64,000 bases of DNA from Roseibacillus persicicus (GTDB lineage Bacteria; Verrucomicrobiota; Verrucomicrobiia; Verrucomicrobiales; Akkermansiaceae), in assembly GCF_014651675.1 (NCBI RefSeq), contig NZ_BMXI01000012.1, forward strand, positions 124,001 to 188,000. The letters run 5' to 3'. Below the pieces are notes generated by a model that saw only the letters and a list, made by a program, of their open reading frames with translations, had not been told where the DNA came from and searched no databases. A program made the position numbers and the translations under genes. Within the stretch, counting starts at the first letter, position 1. Each line of letters begins with the position of its first letter. This document shows, in pieces, positions 11,680-20,703 of this stretch.

Positions 11680-11708
11680 AAAGCGTGGCCTATCGGTCAC
11701 GCTTTTCA
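11680..11708 (+). terminator. Rho-independent terminator of thiC
   Basis: An 11-bp stem, AAAGCGTGGCC with GGTCACGCTTT (one G-U pair), tetraloop TATC, and a short T-run. It lies 37 bases after the thiC stop and just before the exonuclease gene. Confidence 0.85.
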
Positions 11709-11724
11709 CTATCCCCCCCTCACC

Positions 11725-12969
11725 ATGTTCACCTTCCTCCACGCGGCCGACCTTCATCTCGACAGCCCTCTCACGGGCCTTTCCAAGCATGAAGACGCAC
11801 CGGTCGAAGCCATCAAACAAGCCACGCGGGAAGCCCTCAGTCGTTTGGTGGACTTGGCGATTGATAAAGAAGTTGCCCTCGTGATCATCGCGGGCGATCT
11901 TTATGATGGCAGTTGGAAGGACTTCAGCACCGGCCTCTTTTTCGTCAAGGAGATGCGACGCCTCAGGGATGCGGGAATTCTGGTCTATCTGATCTCCGGA
12001 AACCATGATGCCGAATCGCAACTGACCAAGAGTCTCACTCTGCCGGAGAACGTGCATCACTTCAGCAGCCGCAAGGCGAGTTCGATCTCTCACCCAACCC
12101 TCCCCGTCACCCTCCATGGTCAAAGTTTCGCGACTCCGTCCGTGACCGACAATCTCGCGGCCGGCTACCCCGCTCCGGCCAAAGAGCGATTCAATATTGG
12201 TCTCCTCCACACCAACTTGGGTGATGCCGAAGGTCACGGCAACTATGCACCCAGCACCGTCCCCCAACTCGTCGCCCACGGCTATCAGTATTGGGCACTC
12301 GGCCACATTCACCAGCGACAGGTTCACCACGAACACCCTCACATCATCTACCCCGGCAACACCCAGGGCCGCCATGTCAAGGAGACGGGTGCCAAGGGCT
12401 GCTACCTGGTGACCGTTGATGAGCAACTAGAAGTGAGCCACTGTCAGTTTCACGCCCTCGACTGCGTGCGTTGGGAACAGCTGCAAATTGAATGCTCGTC
12501 CCTCACCGACGAAGCCGGACTCACTCTCGCGATTCGGCAGGCCCTCGAGCAAGCCATCGCCTCGTCGGAAGGACGCCTTCTCTGCACTCGCCTCATTCTC
12601 ACCGGCCACACCAGCCTTCACGAAATCCTTCATGCCGATCACGCTCGCTGGCAGGCCGAATGCCAGTCGCTCGCCCTCGACCTGGGTCCCGACTTGGTCT
12701 GGCTGGAGCAGGTCAAAGTGAAAACTTCCACCCGCATCGACCCCACGCAATTGGCCCAGCAGGATGAGCTGACCGCCTTGGTGCTGGATTCCCTAACCCA
12801 CTTCAATCCCGGAGAGCTTCCTACTGCGGTGAGCGACTTGCAGGGAAAGATTCCCGTGCCCGCCCGCAACGAATTGGCCCCGCAGTTTGAGCCCGATGAA
12901 AACACTGCTCAAGACCTCCGCGATGATATCGCCGCGATTGTTCTTCACGCCATCGCCACTGCCGAGTGA
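11725..12969 (+). CDS. DNA repair exonuclease, SbcD/YhaO-like phosphoesterase
   Basis: 414 residues. It has the calcineurin-like metallophosphoesterase motifs in order: ADLHLDSPL (about 8-16), GDLYDG (about 56), SGNHD (about 91), LLHTNLG (about 160) and GHIHQR (about 193), which together bind two metal ions. The DLHLDSPL start and paired AAA partner fit the YhaO group, a relative of SbcD/Mre11. The C-terminal third would contact the partner ATPase. It overlaps the next gene's reading frame by a GTGA, so the two are translated together. A role in double-strand break or hairpin processing is inferred from the family. Confidence 0.88.
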   Translation: MFTFLHAADLHLDSPLTGLSKHEDAPVEAIKQATREALSRLVDLAIDKEVALVIIAGDLYDGSWKDFSTGLFFVKEMRRLRDAGILVYLISGNHDAESQLTKSLTLPENVHHFSSRKASSISHPTLPVTLHGQSFATPSVTDNLAAGYPAPAKERFNIGLLHTNLGDAEGHGNYAPSTVPQLVAHGYQYWALGHIHQRQVHHEHPHIIYPGNTQGRHVKETGAKGCYLVTVDEQLEVSHCQFHALDCVRWEQLQIECSSLTDEAGLTLAIRQALEQAIASSEGRLLCTRLILTGHTSLHEILHADHARWQAECQSLALDLGPDLVWLEQVKVKTSTRIDPTQLAQQDELTALVLDSLTHFNPGELPTAVSDLQGKIPVPARNELAPQFEPDENTAQDLRDDIAAIVLHAIATAE

Positions 12970-12992
12970 AACCACCATCTGTTAGAAACTCC

Positions 12993-15900
12993 ATGCGCTT
13001 CGACTCCGTCCAGATTCCTTCCTTCGGCCCTTTCACCGATTTCCGCCTCGACCTCCCTGCCGGAGAGACGGACATCCATCTCATTCACGGTCCCAATGAG
13101 GCAGGCAAAAGCTCTTTGCTTCGTTCGCTCCATCATTTTCTCTACGGAATCCCCTCGCGCAGCACTGACAACTTTCTGCACCCAAACAACCAGCTCCGCA
13201 TCGGAGCCACCCTGCGCAAGGGTGACGAGGCGCTGACCGTTTTTCGAAAAAAAGGAAACAAAAACACCCTCGTCGATGCAGACTCCCAAGTCGTTTCCGA
13301 AAGCGACTTCACCCGCTTCACTGGAACGGTCAGCGAGTCCTTTTTCCGGCACATGTTCGGTCTCGATACCGGACAGCTGCGCTCGGGGGCGGAGCAGCTC
13401 CTTTCCGGCGAAGGCGAGATCGGCAACTTGCTGTTCTCCGCCAATCTGGGAGGCAATCGCATCGACAAAGCCATCGAGAAACTTCAACTGGAAGCGGATA
13501 GCCTTTCCAAGGGCCGCTCTCACAAAAACGTGCGAATCCCGGAAGCCATCAAACGCTATAATGAATGCGTGAAGACGGAAAAGGATCACACCGTCACCGC
13601 CAAGGCTTGGCGAGATTTGGAGAAGGAACTCGCCGCCGCGCAGGCAGAATACGAAAGCCACGCCACCAAGCTCAAGGAAGCCCACAGCCGGGCGCGCTTT
13701 CTCGATGCCGTCCTCAATGCCCTACCACTCATACGCGAACGCGAGAGCTTGCAGGAGGCGCTCGCGGGCATCTCGCTCCCGTCCCTGCCACCAGATTTTC
13801 CGGAACGCGTGCGAAAGTGGCAGCAGGAACACTCGCGCGCGACCGCCAGTCTTGCTCCCCTGCAGCAAAGCCTCATCGACACCACCAAGGGGCTCGAAAA
13901 CCTGCCTAACAACCACGAATTGTTAGAGGACGCGGCAGAAATTGAAGCGCTCCATGGCGAGCTGAACCACTTTCGAAATCAACAGCAGACGCTCGAGACT
14001 CTCACTCAAGAGTGCGAGCAAGAAGAAAGCCTGTTGAACAACGAAGCACAGCGGCAAGGCCTCGAGTCACTCGACACTGTCGTCAACTTCGGCACCCTTT
14101 CCGACAGTCAACTGGCCGCCTTGGAAGACTCTCGCGAAGCCCTCGAAGCGAGTCGTTCTGAACTCAAGAAAAGCCAAGACGATCTCGCCACCACCGTTCG
14201 CGAACTGAACCAGAAAAAAGGCGAACTGGCGAAGCTGGCTCAATCCGAGTTTTCACCCTCCCTAGCCGCGCTTCTCGCACAGGCGATCAAACATCAAGGT
14301 CGCGAGGAAAAGGCCGAGGATCTACGAGGTGAACTCGAAACTCTCGAACGCCGGGCATCCGCACTCGCCAAGCAACTTTCCATTTCCGACGCGGAGACGA
14401 TCCGCGACCTTCAACCCCCATCCCGCGAACAAGTCACCCGTCTGGTTGACCTTTATCAAAAGCGACTCAGCGAGCGCGAACTCGCTCAAAACAGACATGA
14501 CGAGGTCGCTCGCGAAATCGAGTTCTTGGAACTGGAGGTCAGACAACTGCTGCAAGGCGACGGCGAAGTGGTGACTCCCGAAAGCCTCGCCCAAGCGCGC
14601 GCCGAACGCGACCAAGCATGGTCCCTCCTCAAGGAAAAGTCTCTCTCGGGCGCCGCCCTCCCCCCCGAACAAGCCGATAGCTTTCAACTGCAAATCGAGA
14701 AAGCGGACCACTTGGCTGATCGGCTCATCAAGAATGCGGACGACATGGCTCAGGCCGCCCAGAAGGAGTCGGAGCTTCAGCGCAAGAGACTCCATCTCAC
14801 TCAACATGCGGACAGCTTGAAGAACTGTCAGGACAAGGAAGCCGAATGGCAGAGCGAGTGGGAAGAACTCACCAGCTTCCAGAGCCTTCTGACCTTTCAA
14901 CCCGACGAACTCAATCCCTGGTTGAGCAAGCTGACAGAGTGGAAGGAAAATGACGAACGCCTCGCCCAAGCTCGTAGCGAAGTCGCGCGGATTGAAGAAT
15001 CTGGCCATGCCCTTGGCAAAGAAATCAGCGCCGCCCTCGGCAAGACCGACACCAATCTCGCCACCCTCGCCATCGAGCTACAAGAGCTCAAAACAACCGC
15101 CGAACAATCGCAGGGAGCGGCCAAGACCCTCACTCGCGACCTGGAAAAACTTTCCCAACAGGAAGAAGACCTCACCGAGCGAAATACAGAAGCCGCAACC
15201 GCCAATGAGAGCTCCCGCCAACGCTGGGAAGAACTCATCAGCGCCCACGGAATCGAAACCACCACCAGTCCCCGCGAAGCCATCGCCAGCCTCCGCAGTC
15301 TCGCCAAACTGAAGGCCGATTCCGAAGGCCTCGATGCCAAGAAGAAGCAAATCACACTTTATCGCGAACAAGGGGCCTCTTTCGCCACTCGTCTCAATCA
15401 GTGCTTCACCCGCCATCTTCTAGACCGCGAAGAAACCGACCCCGTCAAGCAAGAGCTGACGCTCTGGAATCTCCTCTCCGAATGCCGCGAACATCAGGCC
15501 CAGCGCAAGACCCTCGAATCCGCTAAACGAACGATTGCGGAAAAGATTTCCGAAATCGAAACTCAAAGCATCTTGGCGGAATCCGAACTCAAGAAACTAT
15601 CCGAACAATCCAAGACACCTAACATCAGCGAACTCGACGACGCCCTCCGTCTTCATTCCGACCGAGCCAGATACCTGAGTAAAATCGAGGAACTGGAAAG
15701 CCAGCTTCTTCGTCTGGGCAGCGGGTCCAGCTTGAACGACTTTGTCGCAAAGTGCTTGGCCGAAAACCCCGATGAGCTGGAGGAAGAACGCACGAATATT
15801 GAGGAGACCCTGCAAGTCCTCCAAACTAATCGCGACCAATCCTTCGAAGCTCTGCGCAAACACGAGCAACGCAAAGCCCAGCTCGAATCCGCCAGCAGCG

Positions 15901-16475
15901 CCGCCGCCGAGGCCCGTCAGGATGCCCAGAATGCCTTAGCCGAAATCGTCACCGACAGTGAGCGCTTCATCCGCCTGCATCACGCCATCGACTTTCTGAA
16001 AGCACAAGTGGAAGCGTTCAAAGAACAGTCACAAGGCCCCCTCGTCAGCCTTACTTCCCGCTATTTCCAAATTCTCACCAACGAGAATTATTCTGGAGTG
16101 GCCGCGCGGCAACAGGACGATGGCTCGGTGCATCTCGTGGCTCTCCGCCCGACCGATAGCCCCACACTTCCCGCTGACGAAATTCCCACCAACGCTCTTT
16201 CCGAAGGAACGCGTGACCAGCTCTTCCTCGCTCTTCGGCTCGCCGCCATCGAGCACCACCTGGAAAAGCACCCCGCCATGCCACTCATCCTCGACGACGT
16301 CCTGATGACCTTCGACGACGATCGCACCGCCGCCCTTCTGCGGGCCATCGAGCCCCTTTCGCGCAAGACCCAGATCCTCATTTTCTCCCATCACGGACAC
16401 TTGCGCGAAGTGGCCACCCGGACACTCCCCGCGATGCATGTTCACGAATTGAGTGGCCTGGTTTCCAAGAACTGA
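12993..16475 (+). CDS. SMC-like ATPase, YhaN/SbcC-type partner
   Basis: 1160 residues from the ATG at 12993. The frame is also open from a GTG at 12966 that overlaps the previous stop, but MRFDSVQIPSFGPF is the typical beginning of this family. Walker A GPNEAGKSS is at about 33-41. Two long coiled-coil arms follow (about 200-1000). The C-terminus carries LSEGTRDQLFLALRLAAIE (ABC signature region) and Walker B LILDDVLMTFDDDR. This is the AAA_27/YhaN architecture. With the upstream nuclease it should form an Mre11-Rad50-like complex acting on DNA ends. Confidence 0.9.
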   Translation: MRFDSVQIPSFGPFTDFRLDLPAGETDIHLIHGPNEAGKSSLLRSLHHFLYGIPSRSTDNFLHPNNQLRIGATLRKGDEALTVFRKKGNKNTLVDADSQVVSESDFTRFTGTVSESFFRHMFGLDTGQLRSGAEQLLSGEGEIGNLLFSANLGGNRIDKAIEKLQLEADSLSKGRSHKNVRIPEAIKRYNECVKTEKDHTVTAKAWRDLEKELAAAQAEYESHATKLKEAHSRARFLDAVLNALPLIRERESLQEALAGISLPSLPPDFPERVRKWQQEHSRATASLAPLQQSLIDTTKGLENLPNNHELLEDAAEIEALHGELNHFRNQQQTLETLTQECEQEESLLNNEAQRQGLESLDTVVNFGTLSDSQLAALEDSREALEASRSELKKSQDDLATTVRELNQKKGELAKLAQSEFSPSLAALLAQAIKHQGREEKAEDLRGELETLERRASALAKQLSISDAETIRDLQPPSREQVTRLVDLYQKRLSERELAQNRHDEVAREIEFLELEVRQLLQGDGEVVTPESLAQARAERDQAWSLLKEKSLSGAALPPEQADSFQLQIEKADHLADRLIKNADDMAQAAQKESELQRKRLHLTQHADSLKNCQDKEAEWQSEWEELTSFQSLLTFQPDELNPWLSKLTEWKENDERLAQARSEVARIEESGHALGKEISAALGKTDTNLATLAIELQELKTTAEQSQGAAKTLTRDLEKLSQQEEDLTERNTEAATANESSRQRWEELISAHGIETTTSPREAIASLRSLAKLKADSEGLDAKKKQITLYREQGASFATRLNQCFTRHLLDREETDPVKQELTLWNLLSECREHQAQRKTLESAKRTIAEKISEIETQSILAESELKKLSEQSKTPNISELDDALRLHSDRARYLSKIEELESQLLRLGSGSSLNDFVAKCLAENPDELEEERTNIEETLQVLQTNRDQSFEALRKHEQRKAQLESASSAAAEARQDAQNALAEIVTDSERFIRLHHAIDFLKAQVEAFKEQSQGPLVSLTSRYFQILTNENYSGVAARQQDDGSVHLVALRPTDSPTLPADEIPTNALSEGTRDQLFLALRLAAIEHHLEKHPAMPLILDDVLMTFDDDRTAALLRAIEPLSRKTQILIFSHHGHLREVATRTLPAMHVHELSGLVSKN

Positions 16476-16556
16476 GCGGGGAAAATTTCCATCAGCGATT
16501 CCAGCACTGGCTCGGAATTATCTTGGTTCGAGGGCCCAGAAGCTTGAGAATCGGGC

Positions 16557-17828
16557 ATGCTTCTCTTCTCACAAGGCTCCCCGACGACCGACCTCACCGA
16601 CGACGATTTGCGCGCTGCTTTGCGGAGTGCCCTCGACCAACTGGGCCCTCGCAAGAACGTCCTCGCCATTCCTCCCGACTTCACCCGCTTCCACTCTCGG
16701 GCCGGCCTTTTGACCAGCGAGATCTATCGCTACTATGGCGAAAACTTGAAGGACGTGCTTCCCGCCCTCGGCACCCACGTCCCCATGCCCGCCCATCAGC
16801 TCGACGAGATGTTTCCGGGGCTTCCCCACGATCTAGTCCGGCCCCACCGCTGGCGCGATGATGTGGTCACCATCGGCGAAGTCCCTGCCGATTACGTCAG
16901 TGAGGTCACCGACGGCATCTGGACCAAGGAGTGGCCCGCCCAACTCAATAAGCTGGTCTGGGAGGGTGGCCACGACTTGATTCTGTCGGTCGGACAGGTC
17001 GTGCCTCACGAGGTCATCGGGATGGCCAACGGCAACAAGAACCTTTTCGTCGGCACCGGCGGAGTGACCGGAATCAACGAGTCCCATTTCATTGGAGCAG
17101 CCTACGGAATGGAGCGCATGATGGGCAAGGCCGACACCCCCCTGCGCCGTATTCTCAATAAAGCCGAGGAACTCTTTTGCGGAAAACTCCCCACCATTTA
17201 TATCCAGACCGTTGTTGGGCCCCGCCCCGATGGCAGCCTGGCGACGCGAGGAATCTTCATCGGAGAAGGCTCGGAGCCTTTCGAAGCCGCTGCCGAACTG
17301 GCGGTGCAGGTCAATTTTACGCAACTGGACGAAGAGCCCGAACGCATCGTCTGCTACCTCGACCCCACCGAATTTCACTCCACCTGGCTCGGGAACAAAT
17401 CCATTTACCGGACCCGCATGGCCATCGCAACCGGCGGCGAACTCACCGTCTTGGCTCCTGCGGTCAAGGAATTCGGCGAAGACCCCGAAATCGACCGCCT
17501 CATCCGAAAGTATGGCTACCGCACCTCACCCGAGGTGATGGAATTTGTGGAAAAAAACGAGGACCTCGCAGCCAACCTTTCGGCTGCGGCTCACCTGATT
17601 CACGGTTCTTCCGAGGGCCGCTTCAAAGTCACCTACTGCCCCGGCCATTTGACCCGAGAAGAGGTGGAAGGCGTCGGCTATGAGTATCGCGACCTCACCG
17701 AAGCTCTCGCCTACTACGACCCCAACAGCCTGAAGGAAGGATGGAACACCGACCGTGATGGCAACCGCTTCTACTACATCCCCAACCCCGCTCTCGGCCT
17801 CTGGGCCGCGAAGTCCCGTCTGGGCTAG
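16557..17828 (+). CDS. DUF2088 protein (LarA-like N-terminal domain)
   Basis: 423 residues. The N-terminal part has the LarA/DUF2088 hallmarks: IPPDFTRFHSRAGL (about 38-52), a THVPM-type histidine stretch, and GHDLILSVGQVVPHEVIGMANGNKN (about 138-163). LarA is a nickel-pincer lactate racemase, and relatives act on other 2-hydroxy acids or sugar acids; some verrucomicrobial copies are annotated D-mannonate epimerase. No larB, larC or larE cofactor gene is nearby. The substrate is therefore open. It ends in CTAG shared with the stop of the convergent PilT-like gene. Confidence 0.75.
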   Translation: MLLFSQGSPTTDLTDDDLRAALRSALDQLGPRKNVLAIPPDFTRFHSRAGLLTSEIYRYYGENLKDVLPALGTHVPMPAHQLDEMFPGLPHDLVRPHRWRDDVVTIGEVPADYVSEVTDGIWTKEWPAQLNKLVWEGGHDLILSVGQVVPHEVIGMANGNKNLFVGTGGVTGINESHFIGAAYGMERMMGKADTPLRRILNKAEELFCGKLPTIYIQTVVGPRPDGSLATRGIFIGEGSEPFEAAAELAVQVNFTQLDEEPERIVCYLDPTEFHSTWLGNKSIYRTRMAIATGGELTVLAPAVKEFGEDPEIDRLIRKYGYRTSPEVMEFVEKNEDLAANLSAAAHLIHGSSEGRFKVTYCPGHLTREEVEGVGYEYRDLTEALAYYDPNSLKEGWNTDRDGNRFYYIPNPALGLWAAKSRLG

Positions 17829-18925
17829 AGCGCCTTGGCTTCAGTCGCGCTCTTTTCCACTGGCTTGAAGATGGCGAGATACTCGGGGTCGTGACAAATC
17901 GCGAGGGCATCGTCATAATGAATGAGGTCTTTCGCGAGGAGGTCGCGCAGAGACTGGTCGAGGGAAAACATTCCTTTCTTGGTGCCCAACTGCATCGCAT
18001 CATTCAGCCTGAAAAGCTTCTTGTCCCGAATGGCGCTGCGAACCGGAGTCGTCATCCGCAAAAGCTCGCTCGCCAATACCCGTTCACCAAAGTGATCCTT
18101 GCGCGGGATTAGATGCTGGCAAAGAACGCCCTGCAGCACGGTGGCGATCTGCAAACGAATTTGTGGTTGCTCGTTACCGGGAAAGAGGTCGATCAGGCGG
18201 TCAATAGTTCCCGGAGCGTCCAGGGTATGAAGCGTCGCAATCACGAGGTGACCAGTTTCCGCCGCAGTCAGCGCTATGGCCGCAGACTCACGATCCCGCA
18301 ACTCGGACACCACGAGCACGTCAGGGTCCTGACGCAGGGCGTGCTTCAACGCGGTAGCATAGCTCTTGGTGCTGGTTCCAATTTCCCGCTGCTTCACCAA
18401 GGCCGCAGCGTGGCCGATGATGTATTCCACCGGGTCCTCAATCGTTACGATAACTCCAGATCGAATTTTTGAAATTGTTCTAACCATGGAAGCGAGCGTG
18501 GTGGTCTTTCCGGCTCCGGCTATTCCTGTTACGAGAATCAACCCCTGACGAACCTGACAAAGATTGACAGCTTCCGGTCGATGTCCCAACGCCTCCATGG
18601 TTGGAATTTCCTGCGGTAAAACCCGCACCGCCAACTCCAGACCATTGCAGGCATAGTGCGCGTTTCCACGAAACCGGCCTTGATCGGAATCGAGTACGAA
18701 ATCCAACTCCCAATCCCGCTCCAGTTTCTCCCGCTGTCGCGCATCGAGCACCGACCAGGCAATCTCCTCAATCTCCTTCGAGCTCAGCAGCCCTTCGGCA
18801 ATGGGGCGCAGTTTTCCGCCGATACGATAGCCCGGTGGTGACTTGGGTGACAGATGGAGGTCGGTGCCGTTTTTCGAAACCACCGCTGACAAATAGTCTT
18901 CCAACGTTTCCAATGATTGATTCAC
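17825..18925 (-). CDS. PilT-like twitching motility / type IV pilus retraction ATPase
   Basis: 366 residues from a GTG start. Walker A GIAGAGKT is at 134-141, the Asp box IEDPVEYI follows near 165, Walker B-like DPDVLVVSELRD near 200, and the His box ATLHTLDAPGTIDR near 230. This is the order of the PilT/PilU family, which disassembles pili from the cytosolic face of the membrane. The usual VGEMRD is VSELRD here, a mild change. No other pilus gene is in the window, so it is a lone paralogue, and the retraction role is by family only. It is divergent from the methionine synthase genes. Confidence 0.88.
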   Translation of the reverse strand: MNQSLETLEDYLSAVVSKNGTDLHLSPKSPPGYRIGGKLRPIAEGLLSSKEIEEIAWSVLDARQREKLERDWELDFVLDSDQGRFRGNAHYACNGLELAVRVLPQEIPTMEALGHRPEAVNLCQVRQGLILVTGIAGAGKTTTLASMVRTISKIRSGVIVTIEDPVEYIIGHAAALVKQREIGTSTKSYATALKHALRQDPDVLVVSELRDRESAAIALTAAETGHLVIATLHTLDAPGTIDRLIDLFPGNEQPQIRLQIATVLQGVLCQHLIPRKDHFGERVLASELLRMTTPVRSAIRDKKLFRLNDAMQLGTKKGMFSLDQSLRDLLAKDLIHYDDALAICHDPEYLAIFKPVEKSATEAKAL

Positions 18926-19035
18926 AATCCTAGTCCTAGCCTAGCGTTCACCCGGCGAAAAGAAGCAAAGCCAACGCCTGATAGATTTGTGATTTCAACG
19001 AAATTTGCGAGCAGCCTCAATCAAACTACCAACAA

Positions 19036-19051
19036 ATCATGATATGTTGAT
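19036..19051. promoter_or_regulatory. Candidate operator dyad upstream of metH
   Basis: ATCA-TG-ATAT-GT-TGAT is a 16-base dyad with symmetric positions ATCA, ATAT and TGAT, 51 bases before the metH ATG. From memory it resembles the ATCAAGATATCTTGAT-type site of the ArsR-family regulator SahR, which controls the SAM cycle in proteobacteria. The assignment is inference. Confidence 0.4.
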
Positions 19052-19101
19052 GCGTAGTCTTGACGCTGGAATTGGGGGGTCTAAAGTTCTGGCCAAGCCT
19101 C

Positions 19102-20202
19102 ATGCAGCCCGACCCTACTCCAGAACTCGAAAAAGCCCTGTCCGAACGCATTCTCGTCCTCGATGGCGCCATGGGAACGACCATTCGAGGCTACGGCCTG
19201 ACGGAAGAACAGGCACGCGGCTCTCGCTTTGCCGATAACGAGAAAGATCTCCTCAACAACGGGGATATTCTCACCCTGACCCAACCCGACGTTATTGGCG
19301 ACATCCACAAGCGTTTTTACACCGCTGGCAGCGACATCGTAGAGACCAATACTTTCTCCGCGACAACCATTTCGCAGTCCGAGTTTTTCGTAGAGGACCC
19401 TCGCGAAAAAGGCACGGGCCGGAAGGACCCCGAGTTTTTTCACGACAAGGTCCTCAACGACCCTTTCCTCCGCCAACTGGCCACCGACCTCAATGTGGAA
19501 GGCGCGATTCTGGCCCGCAAGGAAGCCGATCGGATTGGCGAAGAAACCGGAATCAAGCGATACGTCGCAGGAGCCATTGGACCTCTAACAGTCTCTCTCT
19601 CCAACAGTCCCGATGCCGACGACTCGGGTTTCCGTACCGTGACTTTTGATCAGGTCAAAGACGATTACGCGCATCAAATCCGCGCCTTGATTGAAGGTGG
19701 CGTCGACATCCTGATGGTCGAAACGATTTTCGACTCGCTCAACGCCAAAGCCGCGCTCGTTGCTTGCCAAGAGGTTCTCGATGAAGTCGGCCAAAAGCTT
19801 CCCATCATCATCTCCGCAGCGGTGGGACGAGGAGGCGAAACCATGATTTCCGCGCAAAAGGGAGAGGCCCTTTGGAACGCGGTGGCCCACGTCAAACCAC
19901 TGGCAGTGGGACTCAACTGCTCGCTCGGTCCCGACCTCATGAAGCCCTTTTTACAAGACCTCGACAAATGCGTCACCTCTCATCTGAGCTGCTATCCCAA
20001 CGCAGGCCTTCCGAATCCCCTCGCCCCCACCGGCTTTGACCTGGAGCCTCCTCACATGGCCGAGTTCATGACTGAATTTGCCGAAGCGGGATTGCTCAAC
20101 CTCGCGGGAGGATGCTGCGGAAACACCCCCGAGCACATCGCCGCCATCGCCCAAGCGGTCAAAGGGCACGCGCCTCGGGCTATTCCGGCTTTAGAACGCT
20201 AA
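19102..20202 (+). CDS. metH: Methionine synthase, homocysteine-binding part (split MetH N-part)
   Basis: 366 residues from the ATG at 19102 (a TTG at 19060 adds 14 unlikely residues). It contains the complete S-methyl-transferase domain that holds homocysteine: LDGAMGTTIRGYGL near the start, ETNTFSATTISQ, GLNCSLGPD with the first zinc cysteine, and the paired zinc ligands GGCCGNTPEHI near 345. MetH is normally one chain of about 1,230 residues; here the chain stops after the linker AIPALER, exactly where the folate domain would begin. The remaining domains are encoded at 20704, beyond an inserted GxxExxY gene. Together the parts supply all MetH domains, so the pair may work as a two-subunit enzyme. 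Confidence 0.92.
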   Translation: MQPDPTPELEKALSERILVLDGAMGTTIRGYGLTEEQARGSRFADNEKDLLNNGDILTLTQPDVIGDIHKRFYTAGSDIVETNTFSATTISQSEFFVEDPREKGTGRKDPEFFHDKVLNDPFLRQLATDLNVEGAILARKEADRIGEETGIKRYVAGAIGPLTVSLSNSPDADDSGFRTVTFDQVKDDYAHQIRALIEGGVDILMVETIFDSLNAKAALVACQEVLDEVGQKLPIIISAAVGRGGETMISAQKGEALWNAVAHVKPLAVGLNCSLGPDLMKPFLQDLDKCVTSHLSCYPNAGLPNPLAPTGFDLEPPHMAEFMTEFAEAGLLNLAGGCCGNTPEHIAAIAQAVKGHAPRAIPALER

Positions 20203-20212
20203 CTCGTTTTTC

Positions 20213-20250
20213 GACGCAGAGCCGCAGAGGTCGCAAAGTAGACGCAGAGA
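20213..20250 (+). repeat. Left inverted repeat flanking the GxxExxY gene
   Basis: 38 bases made of CGCAGAG-type units. Bases 20213-20234 are perfectly complementary, inverted, to 20664-20685. The whole 38 bases match the right repeat with five mismatches. Confidence 0.9.
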
Positions 20251-20256
20251 ATCAGT

Positions 20257-20643
20257 ATGGAACTCAATGAATTGTCACACGCTGTCATTGGAGCGGCGAT
20301 GGAAGTTCACAAGATTTTAGGACCAGGCCTGCTCGAGGCAAGTTACCAAAAGGCTTTGCTCCATGAACTTCATCTGCGCTCCATCCCTTGTCGCTGCGAG
20401 GTTTTGCTTCCGATTACATATAAAGGACTGGCCATCGAGAACGCCTATCGCATCGACATTTTAGTGGCTGACACCTTAATCATAGAGCTCAAAGCCATTG
20501 AGAAGACTTTGCCCATTCACAAAGCCCAGCTTCTCACCTATCTCACTCTCACAGGCAAACCTCTTGGACTACTGATTAACTTCAATACCTCTCTGCTCAA
20601 AGATGGAGTCACTCGAGTCATCAACTCAAAACACACTAGCTAA
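20257..20643 (+). CDS. GxxExxY family protein (PF13366, PD-(D/E)XK-like)
   Basis: 128 residues. The defining motif appears as GPGLLEASYQKAL (G-L-L-E-A-S-Y) at about 22-34. Downstream, YRIDILVADTLIIELKA places the Asp and the E-x-K that would form a PD-(D/E)XK nuclease-like site. The biochemical role of the family is not established. The gene sits alone between the two halves of methionine synthase, in the same direction, and the interval containing it is bounded by a 38-base inverted repeat. This makes it look like the cargo of a small mobile cassette rather than part of methionine metabolism. Full length, no frameshift. Confidence 0.88.
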   Translation: MELNELSHAVIGAAMEVHKILGPGLLEASYQKALLHELHLRSIPCRCEVLLPITYKGLAIENAYRIDILVADTLIIELKAIEKTLPIHKAQLLTYLTLTGKPLGLLINFNTSLLKDGVTRVINSKHTS

Positions 20644-20647
20644 AAAA

Positions 20648-20685
20648 TCTCTGCGCTCACTCCGCGACCTCTGCGGCTCTGCGTC
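20648..20685 (-). repeat. Right inverted repeat flanking the GxxExxY gene
   Basis: Reverse complement of the left repeat at 20213-20250: 22 bases perfect (20664-20685), 33 of 38 overall. It ends 19 bases before the second metH ATG. Confidence 0.9.
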
Positions 20686-20703
20686 AAAATACCGAATTTC
20701 CTT

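Noticed and set aside
20203-20703. Idea that the metH split is a sequencing frameshift
   Set aside because: The two parts are 501 bases apart with a complete gene and paired repeats between them, so a single base error cannot join them.
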